This document shows, piece after piece, positions 9,073-17,616 of a stretch of DNA of 64,000 bases (its first letter is position 1; each line of letters opens with the position of its first letter). This DNA is from Emticicia oligotrophica DSM 17448 (lineage in GTDB: Bacteria; Bacteroidota; Bacteroidia; Cytophagales; Spirosomataceae): positions 4,092,001 through 4,156,000 of the forward strand of contig NC_018748.1 of the NCBI RefSeq assembly GCF_000263195.1. Direction: 5' to 3'. A program made the translations under genes and the position numbers. The notes beneath the pieces are model-generated. The model was given only the letters and a program-made list of their open reading frames with translations. It searched no databases and was not told where the DNA came from.

Positions 9073-10143
9073 TTATTCTTTTAATACAATCCCGTTTGGA
9101 TAACTCCCTACTTGAATATCATTTGTTTTTTGGTGAGTGGAAGCATCAATTACTGAAACCGTATTTCCTCTTTGATTCACTACAAATGCCTTTTTTAAAT
9201 CCTTCGTAAAGGTTATTGCGTGTGCATCATCTCCAGTGGTAATTGTTCCTTTCAAACTCCATAAGTTATTTTTTCGTTCAAAATAGGCCACTTTTGTCTG
9301 ATTGGCTTGGCATATCCAAAGTTCATTTAAGGTTGGATGAAAAGCCATTTGCCCGGGTGGAAAATCTAAGTCTAAATATTCCACAATATTTAAAGAAATA
9401 GGGTCAATAACATTTATAGTATTGACTATTTTATTTTCTACGTAAATCTTTCCATCTGCAACCGCCCAGACATTGGTAGGGAAGGGGTCAACTTTGATTG
9501 TTTTTTCTATATTTTTTGTTTTTGTATTCAATACATAAACAAAACTTGTTTCTCCTAATGCAATGAAAGCATAAGTTCCATCTTTTGAAAATACAACTTC
9601 TGAAGGGTCTGCTCCCAGAGCTACTTTGGTTTTTAATACTCCTGTTCCCGCATCAAATATGAACATTTCGCCAGTATGAGTGGCACTCGCTGTCCAAATT
9701 TCCGTTCCATCATTCGTAAATGCTGCGTTAAAATTAGCATTAGTCAGAGGCATTTTCAATAAGGTATTTCCATTTAAAGCATCAACTATGGTTACTCCTC
9801 CTTTTTTATCAGTAGCATTGTGTAATAATGCATGACCTAAAGTGAAATCGAACTCAGGAATGGCAACTGCTAATCTTGTTTTATCGGGCGATAGGCTAAT
9901 ATGATGAGGAAATCTTCCTACTTCTGTTAATTGAATTATATTTTTTACACTAAGAGTGTTCAAATCAATAATAGAAATTGTATTACTTCCTCCATTAACC
10001 ACAAATGCCTTTGGAAAATCATCAACTGCGATGGGTTCTGGGTTATCTTTTTGCTTATTTTTACAAGAATATGTTAATGAACTAAGTAAAAAAACACTAA
10101 TTGTTAATAATTTAAAGGTAATAGTTTTGTCTTTTAATAACAT
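9073..10143 (-). CDS. YncE-like beta-propeller lipoprotein (copy 1)
   Basis: 356 residues. A lipoprotein signal (SSLTYSC, lipid Cys at residue 27) anchors a YVTN/YncE-type beta-propeller of about seven blades; blade signatures include AFVVNGGSNTISIIDLN near the start and FVVNQRGNTVSVIDAS with GSYPNGIVL at the end. Histidines recur at loop positions that are also His in the second propeller: FPHHISLSPD, ATHTGEM and DDAHAITF. Family knowledge: E. coli YncE neighbours a TonB receptor gene, and the Bacteroides surface lipoprotein BtuG is a propeller that hands ligand to a TonB receptor. A surface ligand-capture role is therefore plausible. Confidence 0.85.
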   Translation of the reverse strand: MLLKDKTITFKLLTISVFLLSSLTYSCKNKQKDNPEPIAVDDFPKAFVVNGGSNTISIIDLNTLSVKNIIQLTEVGRFPHHISLSPDKTRLAVAIPEFDFTLGHALLHNATDKKGGVTIVDALNGNTLLKMPLTNANFNAAFTNDGTEIWTASATHTGEMFIFDAGTGVLKTKVALGADPSEVVFSKDGTYAFIALGETSFVYVLNTKTKNIEKTIKVDPFPTNVWAVADGKIYVENKIVNTINVIDPISLNIVEYLDLDFPPGQMAFHPTLNELWICQANQTKVAYFERKNNLWSLKGTITTGDDAHAITFTKDLKKAFVVNQRGNTVSVIDASTHQKTNDIQVGSYPNGIVLKE

Positions 10144-10225
10144 GGGATTCTATTTTCTTAAAAAACGATTTTCATCCAAAATAATGTATATCAAAAGCAA
10201 AACTAATCCTAAAAACTAAGTTTGA

Positions 10226-12481
10226 TTACAATCTTCCTCCTAATTTATACCTTGTTCCAAAATATATAATTCTCCCAACCACGGGTCCCCAAGCACTACC
10301 TGCATCAAACCTGCTCCCAAATGGGTTGTCAGGAGTAACAATTGGGTCTTTTTGGGTAAAATTATTTAGATTTTCGCCGCCTAAATAGACATCCCATCTT
10401 CTAAATGAACGACTGATTTGTGCATTAATATTGGCGAATGCTGGAGCGTATCTAATTGGCATAGACTCATAACTTGTATGTATGTAGGTTGTTGATAAAT
10501 TAGGTACTCGACGTATGCCATTATATTGAACAGTAAAATCAAACTTCCATTTATCAAAAGGCAATGCATATCCTACATTGAATAAAACTCTATCACGAGG
10601 GACAAACATTTTTCTAACGGTAATTTCTTGTCCCAATGATTTACCTAAAGTTTGCCAAACATCAGAATAACGATAGGCTAATTTAAATTCTAAGCGAGGC
10701 ATCGGAATTAAATTTAGCTCAACTTGAGCGGAGTTGGCATAGTTTCTACCTTGAGAATTATAGAAATACAAGAAATTAGGGTGTTCTGTATCACCAATGA
10801 GTTGATTTTCGAAATAAGTATGGAATAAGTCAATAATGATATTTGATTTCCCAAATGATTTGGTCAAACTTGCACCAAAATTCCACGAAACTTCTGGATT
10901 GATTTTTTCTAAAAATCTAACTGTTCTTGAACTAACCAAATTTCCAAAATATTCTGCAAATGGATTAGCAGTTCTGAATCCCTTTCCTGCAGAAAATCTC
11001 AATGCCGTTTTTTCAGTAGCATTGTATAAGATATGTAGTCTGGGTGTAAAAATTGTGCCATACAAATTATGAAAATCGAGCCTTGTACCAGCCACAGTGG
11101 TTAGTTTATCGAGATATTTGTATGTGTATTCAAAGAATGCTCCTTTGACAATTTCATTTCGTTTGTAAATTAAATCAGCAAATTTTTCGTCAAAATTATC
11201 ATACAAAAAACTAGCACCAACTTTATACGAGTGATTGGTATTACCGAAAATATCTTGGTAGATTAAGTTTCCGTACAAGGTTTCTTGTTTACCATTGTAA
11301 GGACGAAATCCAAACTGTGATTTTGAATCATGAATCACTCCATTAATAATTAATCCTAAACCACGATAAGGTTTTGTTTGATAAAGTTTAGCAGTTTTAG
11401 AAAAAAACTCAGCCCTACTAGTTGTATTTGAAAATCTATAAATGAGGTTATCGAGCGAAAGGGGACTTTTATTTATCTGTCCACCCATTCGTGTGTCATA
11501 CAAGTATTTTACACCAAATTGTGCGACCATTTTATCTGACTCATATTTCCAACGATTGATAAAATTAGCTTGTGTATATTGGGGTAAATCATAGAAATTA
11601 TCATTGTTTTTATCAATGGTAGTCTGCATAGATGAGCCGTGTGAAAGTAAGGCAGTTGACCATTTTTTATTTTCATTCTTAGTCTTGAATATATGTGCTA
11701 AATTAAGATTAACTTCACCGCGGCCTAAACTATTAACATAGGTATTAAGATATATTTTTTCTGCAAGGTCGGGCTTTTGAAGTTCAACATTTATTTGTCC
11801 TGTCATCGATTCATATCCATTTACTACTGAGCCAGCACCTTTACCAATGTCGATTGATTGAATCCAAGTTCCGGGAATATTATTTAAACCAAAAGTAGTA
11901 GCTAACCCCCTGAGCGAGGGAATATTCTCAACATTTGTTTGAACGTAAGTGCCTGCTAAACCTAATAATTGAATTTGTTTAGCACCAGTAACTGCATCGG
12001 CATAACTTACTGATACAGAGGCATTTGTTTCGAAACTTTCAGAGAGATTACAACAAGCAGCCTTGGCTAAAGCTTTTGAAGTAATGATTTCGGTGTGAAT
12101 AGGGGAGAGCCTATCCAACGAAGTCGAACTGCTTCTGACAACGACCTCTTGTAATTGATTATCTGAAATTAAATAGATTCTTAAATCGTTTTCATTGCTG
12201 ATTTCGAGCGTATCAGACTTATAACCTACGAAACTGATTATTAGCTTTTTTGATTTTGACCTTGCAATACTAAATTTCCCTTCTATGTCAGTGTTGGTGG
12301 CTACTTTTGTCCCCAGCCAATTGACACTTGCACCGATGATAGGCTCCTCTTTTCCATTTGATTTATCAAGCACTATTCCACTGACATTTTGAGTAAATGC
12401 TTGTGATTGTGCTGAAATAATTAGAATTCCGATTAAAATTTTTATTCGAAATTTGTATATTAAATGATGTCTATTCTTCAT
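10226..12481 (-). CDS. TonB-dependent outer-membrane receptor
   Basis: 751 residues. Signal peptide about 1-31; CarboxypepD_reg-like domain about 33-110 (VSGIVLDKSNGKEEPIIGAS); plug about 125-245 with KAACCNLSESFE, QIQLLGL, PSLRGL and GAGSVVNGYESMTGQINVEL; then a 22-strand-type barrel ending in an aromatic-poor GTRYKLGGRL. The vicinal Cys pair in the plug is unusual for a receptor and fits the Cys/His-rich neighbours. It imports an unknown ligand with energy from TonB/ExbBD. It starts 4 bp after propeller copy 2 ends and is followed 82 bp later by copy 1, so all are likely cotranscribed. Confidence 0.93.
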   Translation of the reverse strand: MKNRHHLIYKFRIKILIGILIISAQSQAFTQNVSGIVLDKSNGKEEPIIGASVNWLGTKVATNTDIEGKFSIARSKSKKLIISFVGYKSDTLEISNENDLRIYLISDNQLQEVVVRSSSTSLDRLSPIHTEIITSKALAKAACCNLSESFETNASVSVSYADAVTGAKQIQLLGLAGTYVQTNVENIPSLRGLATTFGLNNIPGTWIQSIDIGKGAGSVVNGYESMTGQINVELQKPDLAEKIYLNTYVNSLGRGEVNLNLAHIFKTKNENKKWSTALLSHGSSMQTTIDKNNDNFYDLPQYTQANFINRWKYESDKMVAQFGVKYLYDTRMGGQINKSPLSLDNLIYRFSNTTSRAEFFSKTAKLYQTKPYRGLGLIINGVIHDSKSQFGFRPYNGKQETLYGNLIYQDIFGNTNHSYKVGASFLYDNFDEKFADLIYKRNEIVKGAFFEYTYKYLDKLTTVAGTRLDFHNLYGTIFTPRLHILYNATEKTALRFSAGKGFRTANPFAEYFGNLVSSRTVRFLEKINPEVSWNFGASLTKSFGKSNIIIDLFHTYFENQLIGDTEHPNFLYFYNSQGRNYANSAQVELNLIPMPRLEFKLAYRYSDVWQTLGKSLGQEITVRKMFVPRDRVLFNVGYALPFDKWKFDFTVQYNGIRRVPNLSTTYIHTSYESMPIRYAPAFANINAQISRSFRRWDVYLGGENLNNFTQKDPIVTPDNPFGSRFDAGSAWGPVVGRIIYFGTRYKLGGRL

Positions 12482-12485
12482 TGGA

Positions 12486-13544
12486 TTAATTTTTTATCAC
12501 AATTCCATTTGGTTTTTGTCCAACAGGAATATCCTTTATTTTTTGATGATTCAATACATCAATTATAGAAACAGTTAGATTTTTTTGATTAGTAACAAAA
12601 GCCGTTTTCCCATCTTTAGAAAATGCAATTGCGTGTGCGTCAAGTCCAGTTTGAATACTGCCTTTTTTACTCCATTTACCATTTATTTTTGTATAGTAAT
12701 AGACAAAGCTTTTACCGGCATTACTAATCCACAATTCATTTTGAAGCTGATTATAGGCAACATAACCGGGCGTAAAACCCAATTCAATTGTTTCTGTCAC
12801 TTCTAACTTGTTTGCATTAATGATACTGATTGTTTGTCCAACTTCATTGTCAACATACATGTTACCATCTTCTGCAGGCCATGCACCTACTGGTTCTACA
12901 CCAACTGGAATTGTTTTGATTACCTTCTTACTAACTGGGTCAATCACAGAAACTGAGTTGCTGCCACCATTGGCCGTAAAGGCGTATTTACCGTCTATTG
13001 AAAAAGTAACTTCCGCAGGTTCTTCACCTACTTCAATCGTATTTTTCAATGATAAGTTTTGTGCATCAAAAACTAAAGTTTTTCCATGATGTTCCATTGA
13101 AGTTGTCCAAATCTCTTTTCCATCAGGAGAAAAAGTAGCATTGTGATTCGGCTTTTCAAGAATCTTAGTATTGATAATGTTACCATTTTTAGCATCTATA
13201 ATAAGGATTTTACCTTGCGTTTGATGCTCGCCTGTGTGTCCTTCACTTAAATCTACACCCGGCACACCAATACTTAATTTGTTTCCATCTGGCGATAAGT
13301 AGATATGGTGTGGAAAAAATATATCATCAGATTTGCTACTGTGTAAGGCACTTAATTTATTGTTTGTATTTAAGTTTATTGTCTTTGTTTCATCCGATGA
13401 TAAATTAATTACAGAAATTGTCGAGCTTTCACCATTTATGACGAATGCTGCTGGATAATTTACCTCAATTTCTGGTGTAGTGTCATGTTTGCTACATGAG
13501 ATGGCAATACTAAATATGATTGCTGCAATGATTATCTTTTTCAT
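12486..13544 (-). CDS. YncE-like beta-propeller lipoprotein (copy 2)
   Basis: 352 residues with a lipobox (AISC, Cys 17). Propeller blade motifs: AFVINGESSTISVIN, AFTANGGSNSVSVIDP followed by IPVGVEPVG, and FVTNQKNLTVSIIDV with VGQKPNGIVIKN at the end. It is clearly a paralogue of the product at 9073. It is richer in His: FFPHHIYLSPDG, GEHTGEHQTQG, NHNATFSPDG, SMEHHGKTL and DAHAIAFSKDG. Such His-bearing loops on several blades could form a metal site at the propeller funnel; this is inference. It starts 15 bp after the PepSY gene and 4 bp before the receptor gene. Confidence 0.86.
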   Translation of the reverse strand: MKKIIIAAIIFSIAISCSKHDTTPEIEVNYPAAFVINGESSTISVINLSSDETKTINLNTNNKLSALHSSKSDDIFFPHHIYLSPDGNKLSIGVPGVDLSEGHTGEHQTQGKILIIDAKNGNIINTKILEKPNHNATFSPDGKEIWTTSMEHHGKTLVFDAQNLSLKNTIEVGEEPAEVTFSIDGKYAFTANGGSNSVSVIDPVSKKVIKTIPVGVEPVGAWPAEDGNMYVDNEVGQTISIINANKLEVTETIELGFTPGYVAYNQLQNELWISNAGKSFVYYYTKINGKWSKKGSIQTGLDAHAIAFSKDGKTAFVTNQKNLTVSIIDVLNHQKIKDIPVGQKPNGIVIKN

Positions 13545-13559
13545 TTTAATACTTTATGA

Positions 13560-14288
13560 TTATCGCTTTCTGCTTAAAAAGAAAAGTATAAATCCACTTA
13601 AAATTGTAAATAAACCAAATATCGAAAACGCTCTCAGTAGCCAATTAGAAATATTATCTCTCCCTTGGTAATCCATGGTATGTAGCATCCACAAAAAGTC
13701 AAAAACTCGCCATTTTGAATTTCTAAACTTCTGAACCGTCCCCAATTCACTGGCTACATAGACAGTTGTATTACTTGGATGAACGAAAGTTACTGCGTAT
13801 GCTGGTAACGGCTGTTCTCTATATTCGTGATGCTGATTTGTATTAGTTAGATAAATAACATTTTTAACTGGGCTATCTGAACTAAAGCTCTTTTTAGCTA
13901 TTTCAATCGCTTCATTTTTATTCAACGGAGGACGTAAATCTCCTGTTTTAGCATTAGCTAATTGTATTTTTTTATTTCTATCGTGTTCTTTTGAATAAGT
14001 AATTTGATAAAAAGGCTTATTCAGAATTTGTATAAGTCGAATGTCAAATAAAAAATTGACAGTGTCTTTAAGCTTTATTTTTTCTATTATTTCAGCGGGA
14101 TTTACAAATTTTGTATCGGCAGAAAGCGGGTGTATATGTGCTCTTTGATGGTCTCCATGAACATCATCCATATCTGACCAACTGAAATATAAACCACCTA
14201 CTGTCCAGAGTAAAAATTGGATTCCTAGTATTACACCCAGCCAACGGTGAGTTTTTCTGATTTTTCGCTGAAATACGTTTTTCTTCAT
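13560..14288 (-). CDS. PepSY domain membrane protein with His-rich loop
   Basis: 242 residues. An N-terminal membrane helix (about 16-34, HRWLGVILGIQFLLWTVGG) and a C-terminal one (about 218-238) flank a periplasmic part with a PepSY-like segment (LNKNEAIEIAKKSF). Just after the first helix is a dense histidine patch, DDVHGDHQRAHIHPL, that looks metal-binding. PepSY-associated TM proteins often accompany siderophore or metal TonB receptors, some as reductases. The length is about half of the usual four-helix form. It is the first gene of the operon-like run 14288 to 8684 and has a nested inverted repeat immediately upstream. Confidence 0.85.
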   Translation of the reverse strand: MKKNVFQRKIRKTHRWLGVILGIQFLLWTVGGLYFSWSDMDDVHGDHQRAHIHPLSADTKFVNPAEIIEKIKLKDTVNFLFDIRLIQILNKPFYQITYSKEHDRNKKIQLANAKTGDLRPPLNKNEAIEIAKKSFSSDSPVKNVIYLTNTNQHHEYREQPLPAYAVTFVHPSNTTVYVASELGTVQKFRNSKWRVFDFLWMLHTMDYQGRDNISNWLLRAFSIFGLFTILSGFILFFLSRKR

Positions 14289-14305
14289 ACTTTTCTTAAT
14301 ATATG

Positions 14306-14353
14306 AGTATCAAAAAGGGTATTCAATTAATAAATTGAATAATTAGTGATACT
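14306..14353. promoter_or_regulatory. Nested inverted repeat upstream of the metal-uptake operon
   Basis: Outer arms AGTATCA (14306-14312) and TGATACT (14347-14353) enclose inner arms ATTCAATT (14321-14328) and AATTGAAT (14333-14340). Both pairs are perfect and the two centres nearly coincide. The element begins 18 bp upstream of the PepSY start codon, so it is either an operator for a dimeric regulator or a 5'-UTR structure. Confidence 0.55.
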
Positions 14354-14571
14354 TCTTTAGTTAAAAGAGATAGGTAGCTTGCTAATGAGGAAGAAATCAA
14401 GATTTTCTGCTTAAAGTTCTAGTTATTAGCAAATGTAAAATAGCCAATTGGTGTTGTTAAGAAGTATAACAAATCATGGTTATTACATCATTTTATTCTG
14501 TAATAACAAAATATTTTGTTTAATTCTTTAAAATACGACTAAATGACTATTAATTTGAGAGGGAGAAGAAA
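14354..14571. other. Gene-less stretch with one hairpin
   Basis: This AT-rich stretch between the PepSY gene and the HYC_CC_PP-like gene has no convincing open frame. It holds a perfect 9-bp inverted repeat, GTTATTACA (14479-14487) / TGTAATAAC (14499-14507). That may terminate the upstream minus-strand gene, but a T-run on the minus strand is lacking. Confidence 0.4.
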
Positions 14572-15006
14572 TCAAATCAAAAAAGATTGAATGAAAATTC
14601 TTATAGAAATACCATTGGATGAAGGTGGTGAGGATGATGTTTTTTTTGAGACTAGATTTTCCAAAATGTCTCTTACCACAGCTCTTAAAAAGTCTGTAAT
14701 TGTAACTTTTACCCAATCAATGCTTTTTTGTACAAATTTTGCAACTGATTCTGAAGCTGAATAAGAATAATCAACATTTTGGTATTTTTCTTCTTCAGAG
14801 CAGCATTTAGATTTTTTTACTACTGGTCTTTCTGATGAAGTATGGTTTTTGAAAGACTTATTGCAGCAAGAAGTTTCGCTTTTGTAAAGTGCAGTTTGTT
14901 TGCCTTTTACAGTGCATGAATGCTCAATCAAGCCAAATCCAGTATTGCTTATAAGCACTACCACAGCCATAAACACATTTAATATGCGAAAAATAGCGTT
15001 TTTCAT
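14572..15006 (-). CDS. HYC_CC_PP-like small Cys-rich envelope protein
   Basis: 144 residues. An N-terminal hydrophobic segment (about 8-27) is followed by a short Cys-rich part: EHSCTVKGK, ETSCCNKSF and KSKCCSEEE, then a helical part and a Ser/Pro patch (SSSPPSSNG). This order matches the small Bacteroidota family named after HYC, CC and PP motifs, with HSC in place of HYC. Members I know of sit beside metal-transport TonB receptors and HMA proteins, as here. The molecular role is unknown; the Cys pairs suggest metal binding. It has its own -7 element and is separated by 283 bp from the PepSY gene. Confidence 0.72.
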   Translation of the reverse strand: MKNAIFRILNVFMAVVVLISNTGFGLIEHSCTVKGKQTALYKSETSCCNKSFKNHTSSERPVVKKSKCCSEEEKYQNVDYSYSASESVAKFVQKSIDWVKVTITDFLRAVVRDILENLVSKKTSSSPPSSNGISIRIFIQSFLI

Positions 15007-15026
15007 TGATTGATTGATTTTTTTTA

Positions 15027-15034
15027 CAAAGTTA
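15027..15034 (-). promoter_or_regulatory. -7 promoter element of the HYC_CC_PP-like gene
   Basis: On the minus strand this reads TAACTTTG, an exact TAnnTTTG match 20 bp before the start codon, giving a leader of about 16 nt with a short GATT tandem run. Confidence 0.5.
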
Positions 15035-15075
15035 TCTAATAATATACGAGATTTCCAAAAGAAAAGTTCAAGAAT

Positions 15076-15417
15076 TTATGCTAGACGACTTCCATTAGGT
15101 ACTTTTTGTTGAGGTTCTGATAATACAACTTCTCCGTTTTCAAGAATAAAACCGGTAGTGAGTACTTCAGACATAAAATCTGCGATTTGTCGGGGTGGAA
15201 AATTGGTCACACAAATTACTTGTTTACCTAGCAGTTCTTCTTTAGTGTAGAGTTTTGTTATTTGAGCAGATGAACGTTTGATGCCAATTTCAGGGCCAAA
15301 ATCAATTAAAAGTTTATAGGCAGGTTTGCGTGCTTTAGGGAAATCATTTATTTCAACGATTGTGCCAGCTCTAAGTTCAACCTTTTCGAAATCTTGCCAA
15401 GTGATTTGCTCGCTCAT
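15076..15417 (-). CDS. CsaA-like tRNA-binding domain protein
   Basis: 113 residues made of one tRNA-binding OB fold (EMAP-II/Trbp111 type), as in Bacillus CsaA. Motifs: FEKVELRAGTIVEINDFPKARKP is the N-terminal strand set, KRSSAQITKLY and GKQVICVTNFPPRQI follow, and the end is VPNGSRLA. CsaA has been described as a chaperone or tRNA-binding protein; its precise role is not settled. The gene stands alone between two terminator-like elements, downstream of fumC. Confidence 0.88.
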   Translation of the reverse strand: MSEQITWQDFEKVELRAGTIVEINDFPKARKPAYKLLIDFGPEIGIKRSSAQITKLYTKEELLGKQVICVTNFPPRQIADFMSEVLTTGFILENGEVVLSEPQQKVPNGSRLA

Positions 15418-15430
15418 AATGTTTCATTTA

Positions 15431-15465
15431 AAAAGAGGTGCTTGAATCATTCAAGCACCTCTTTT
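15431..15465 (-). terminator. Intrinsic terminator of fumC
   Basis: Perfect 15-bp stem AAAAGAGGTGCTTGA (15431-15445) / TCAAGCACCTCTTTT (15451-15465) with a 5-nt loop, lying between the fumC stop and the csaA-like start on the minus strand. Confidence 0.9.
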
Positions 15466-15477
15466 AGAGTATTTATA

Positions 15478-16878
15478 TTATTTTAAGCTACCTACCATAT
15501 CCTCAGGTTTTACCCACTCATCGAATTCTTCAGAAGTGAGATATCCTAAGCTAATAGCTGTTTCTTTTAATGTAGAGCCATTTTTATGAGCAGTTTGTGC
15601 AATTTCTGCTGCTTTATAATAACCAATTTTGGTATTTAGGGCTGTTACGAGCATTAATGAATTATTAACGTGTTTGTTGATGTTATCGTAAAGTGGCTCG
15701 ATACCCACCGCACATTTATCATTGAATGAAACACAACCCTCTCCAATCAAACGAGCAGAATGTAGGAAGTTATAAATCATTACTGGTTTAAATACGTTTA
15801 ATTCAAAATGACCCATTGCACCGCCAAAATTGATAGCAACGTCATTCCCCATTACCTGTGCCGAAATCATTGTTAAGGCTTCACATTGTGTTGGGTTTAC
15901 TTTTCCTGGCATGATTGATGAGCCTGGCTCATTATCAGGAATAAATAATTCACCAATACCTGCTCTTGGGCCAGAAGAAAGCATACGAATATCGTTGGCA
16001 ATTTTCATTAAACTTACCGCAACCGTTTTCAAAGCACCGTGTGCTTCAACGATGGCATCGTGAGCGGCTAAAGCCTCAAATTTATTTTCAGCAGTAATAA
16101 AAGGTAAACCCGTAAGGCCTGCAATGTGTTTAGCAACTACTTCTGAGTAACCTTGTGGAGTGTTGATACCAGTTCCTACTGCTGTGCCACCTAAAGCTAA
16201 TTCAGAAAGGTGAGCTAGGCTATTTTTAATTGCTTTTAAGCCATGGTTTAACTGAGAAACATATCCTGAGAATTCTTGGCCTACAGTTAATGGAGTAGCA
16301 TCCATGAAGTGCGTACGTCCAATTTTCACTACATTCATGAAAGCCTCTGACTTTGCAGCAAGTGTATCACGCAATTTTTCGATACCTGGAATGGTTACTT
16401 CAACCAACATTTTATAGGCAGCAATGTGCATCGCTGTTGGAAAAGTATCATTTGATGATTGAGATTTATTTACATCATCGTTTGGATGTAAGAATTTTGT
16501 TTTATCAGCAAGGTCACCACCTTGCAAAACATGTCCTCTGTAAGCAATTACCTCATTGCAATTCATATTCGATTGCGTACCAGAGCCTGTTTGCCAAACA
16601 ACCAATGGGAATTGGTCATCTAATTTGCCAGCTAAAATTTCATTGCATACAGTACCAATTAAATCTGCTTTTTCTTTAGGAAGAACGCCTAATTCATGAT
16701 TAGCTAAGGCTGCCCCATGTTTTAGGTAAGCAAATGCCTTGATAATTTCTTTTGGCATTTTATTGATATCTTGGGCAATTTTAAAGTTTTCGATTGAGCG
16801 TTGTGTTTGAGCTCCCCAGTACACATCAGCAGGCACTTGTACCTCACCCATCGTATCTTTTTCTATTCTGTATTGCAT
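15478..16878 (-). CDS. fumC: Class II fumarate hydratase
   Basis: 466 residues, the normal length of iron-free fumarase. It hydrates fumarate to L-malate in the TCA cycle. The N-terminal part has [12 protein letters not shown]; the middle has [13 protein letters not shown] and [20 protein letters not shown]; the lyase signature [16 protein letters not shown] lies near residues 316-331. All active-site loops look intact. It has a promoter with a -7 element at 16927-16934 (minus strand) and an inverted repeat behind it. Confidence 0.97.
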   Translation of the reverse strand: MQYRIEKDTMGEVQVPADVYWGAQTQRSIENFKIAQDINKMPKEIIKAFAYLKHGAALANHELGVLPKEKADLIGTVCNEILAGKLDDQFPLVVWQTGSGTQSNMNCNEVIAYRGHVLQGGDLADKTKFLHPNDDVNKSQSSNDTFPTAMHIAAYKMLVEVTIPGIEKLRDTLAAKSEAFMNVVKIGRTHFMDATPLTVGQEFSGYVSQLNHGLKAIKNSLAHLSELALGGTAVGTGINTPQGYSEVVAKHIAGLTGLPFITAENKFEALAAHDAIVEAHGALKTVAVSLMKIANDIRMLSSGPRAGIGELFIPDNEPGSSIMPGKVNPTQCEALTMISAQVMGNDVAINFGGAMGHFELNVFKPVMIYNFLHSARLIGEGCVSFNDKCAVGIEPLYDNINKHVNNSLMLVTALNTKIGYYKAAEIAQTAHKNGSTLKETAISLGYLTSEEFDEWVKPEDMVGSLK

Positions 16879-16926
16879 GATTTTTTATAATTATAAATAA
16901 GCTTACTTGTTAAATTTTTACTGGTG

Positions 16927-16967
16927 CAAAAATAACTTAGAATTGAATATAGTTTTGAAAAACTATA
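16927..16967 (-). promoter_or_regulatory. fumC promoter with adjacent inverted repeat
   Basis: On the minus strand TATTTTTG (16934-16927) is an exact -7 element. Directly upstream, TATAGTTTT (16948-16956) and AAAACTATA (16959-16967) form a 9-bp inverted repeat with a 2-bp centre, covering the expected -33 area. That position fits an operator or activator site. Confidence 0.45.
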
Positions 16968-16990
16968 CTTTTTTTACGATTTAATAAAAA

Positions 16991-17012
16991 AAGCACGAGA
17001 TTAGTCGTGCTT
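16991..17012 (-). terminator. Intrinsic terminator of apaG
   Basis: Stem AAGCACGA (16991-16998) / TCGTGCTT (17005-17012), followed on the minus strand by a run of seven T. Confidence 0.85.
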
Positions 17013-17033
17013 GCTACTATATCGTAAAATTTG

Positions 17034-17426
17034 TTAATTCAGTCTGTATGGAACAATCAAATTAAACTCTGGTATTTCTACGTAAAATTGTTTTCCATCA
17101 ATTAGTCGTTCCATCAAATAACTTCCCATCATTTTACCAATAGTTGTTTTTAGATTACACCCAGATACATATTCATGAGTTTCTCCAGGTTCCAACACAG
17201 GTTGTAATCCGATTACCCCTTCACCTTCCACCTCTCTGATTGTTCCATTTGTATCAAATATATACCATTGCCGGCGTTTAAGTTGAATTGTGTTTTCGTT
17301 ATTATTTTCTATTCTAATTCGATATGTAAATACAAAATGTTCTTGTATCGGGCTAGAATACATTGGTTGATATTCTGTCATTACGGTGACTTTTACTCCG
17401 GCAGTTACAGCAGTTGTTGTCATCAT
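17034..17426 (-). CDS. apaG: ApaG domain protein
   Basis: 130 residues, one ApaG domain (fibronectin-III-like fold). It carries FVFTYRIRIENNNENTIQL, RQWYIFDTNG and the glycine-rich signature GEGVIGLQPVLEPGETHEY, followed by SGCNLKTTIGKMMGSY. ApaG is linked to Co/Mg resistance in Salmonella; its biochemical role is unresolved. The protein is cytoplasmic with no signal sequence. The gene is divergent from ung and ends at its own terminator. Confidence 0.92.
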   Translation of the reverse strand: MMTTTAVTAGVKVTVMTEYQPMYSSPIQEHFVFTYRIRIENNNENTIQLKRRQWYIFDTNGTIREVEGEGVIGLQPVLEPGETHEYVSGCNLKTTIGKMMGSYLMERLIDGKQFYVEIPEFNLIVPYRLN

Positions 17427-17616
17427 AGTATTTTTTTATATAGCAAAAGACTGCTAATGTTTAGATACAATTTGGTAATTAACTTTAAAAATCCCGCAAA
17501 TAAATCTGATATTTGTTTAAGAGAAAGTTGCTTAACGGACTCAAATTGTCTACTTTTATAGATTCAACGTTGTAAAAATACATAAAATATTAATATCAAA
17601 TTATTTATTTTAACAA

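Noticed and set aside
10494-10503. TGTTGATAA as a further DnaA box inside the TonB receptor gene
   Set aside because: This one-mismatch sequence is frequent in AT-rich DNA (also seen near 26143), so it carries no weight alone.
9073-13544. Cobalamin (BtuG/BtuB) uptake as the role of the propeller-TonB locus
   Set aside because: No cobalamin riboswitch-like leader, btuCDF or corrinoid genes are visible, and the Cys/His content of all partners points to metal instead. It remains only an analogy.
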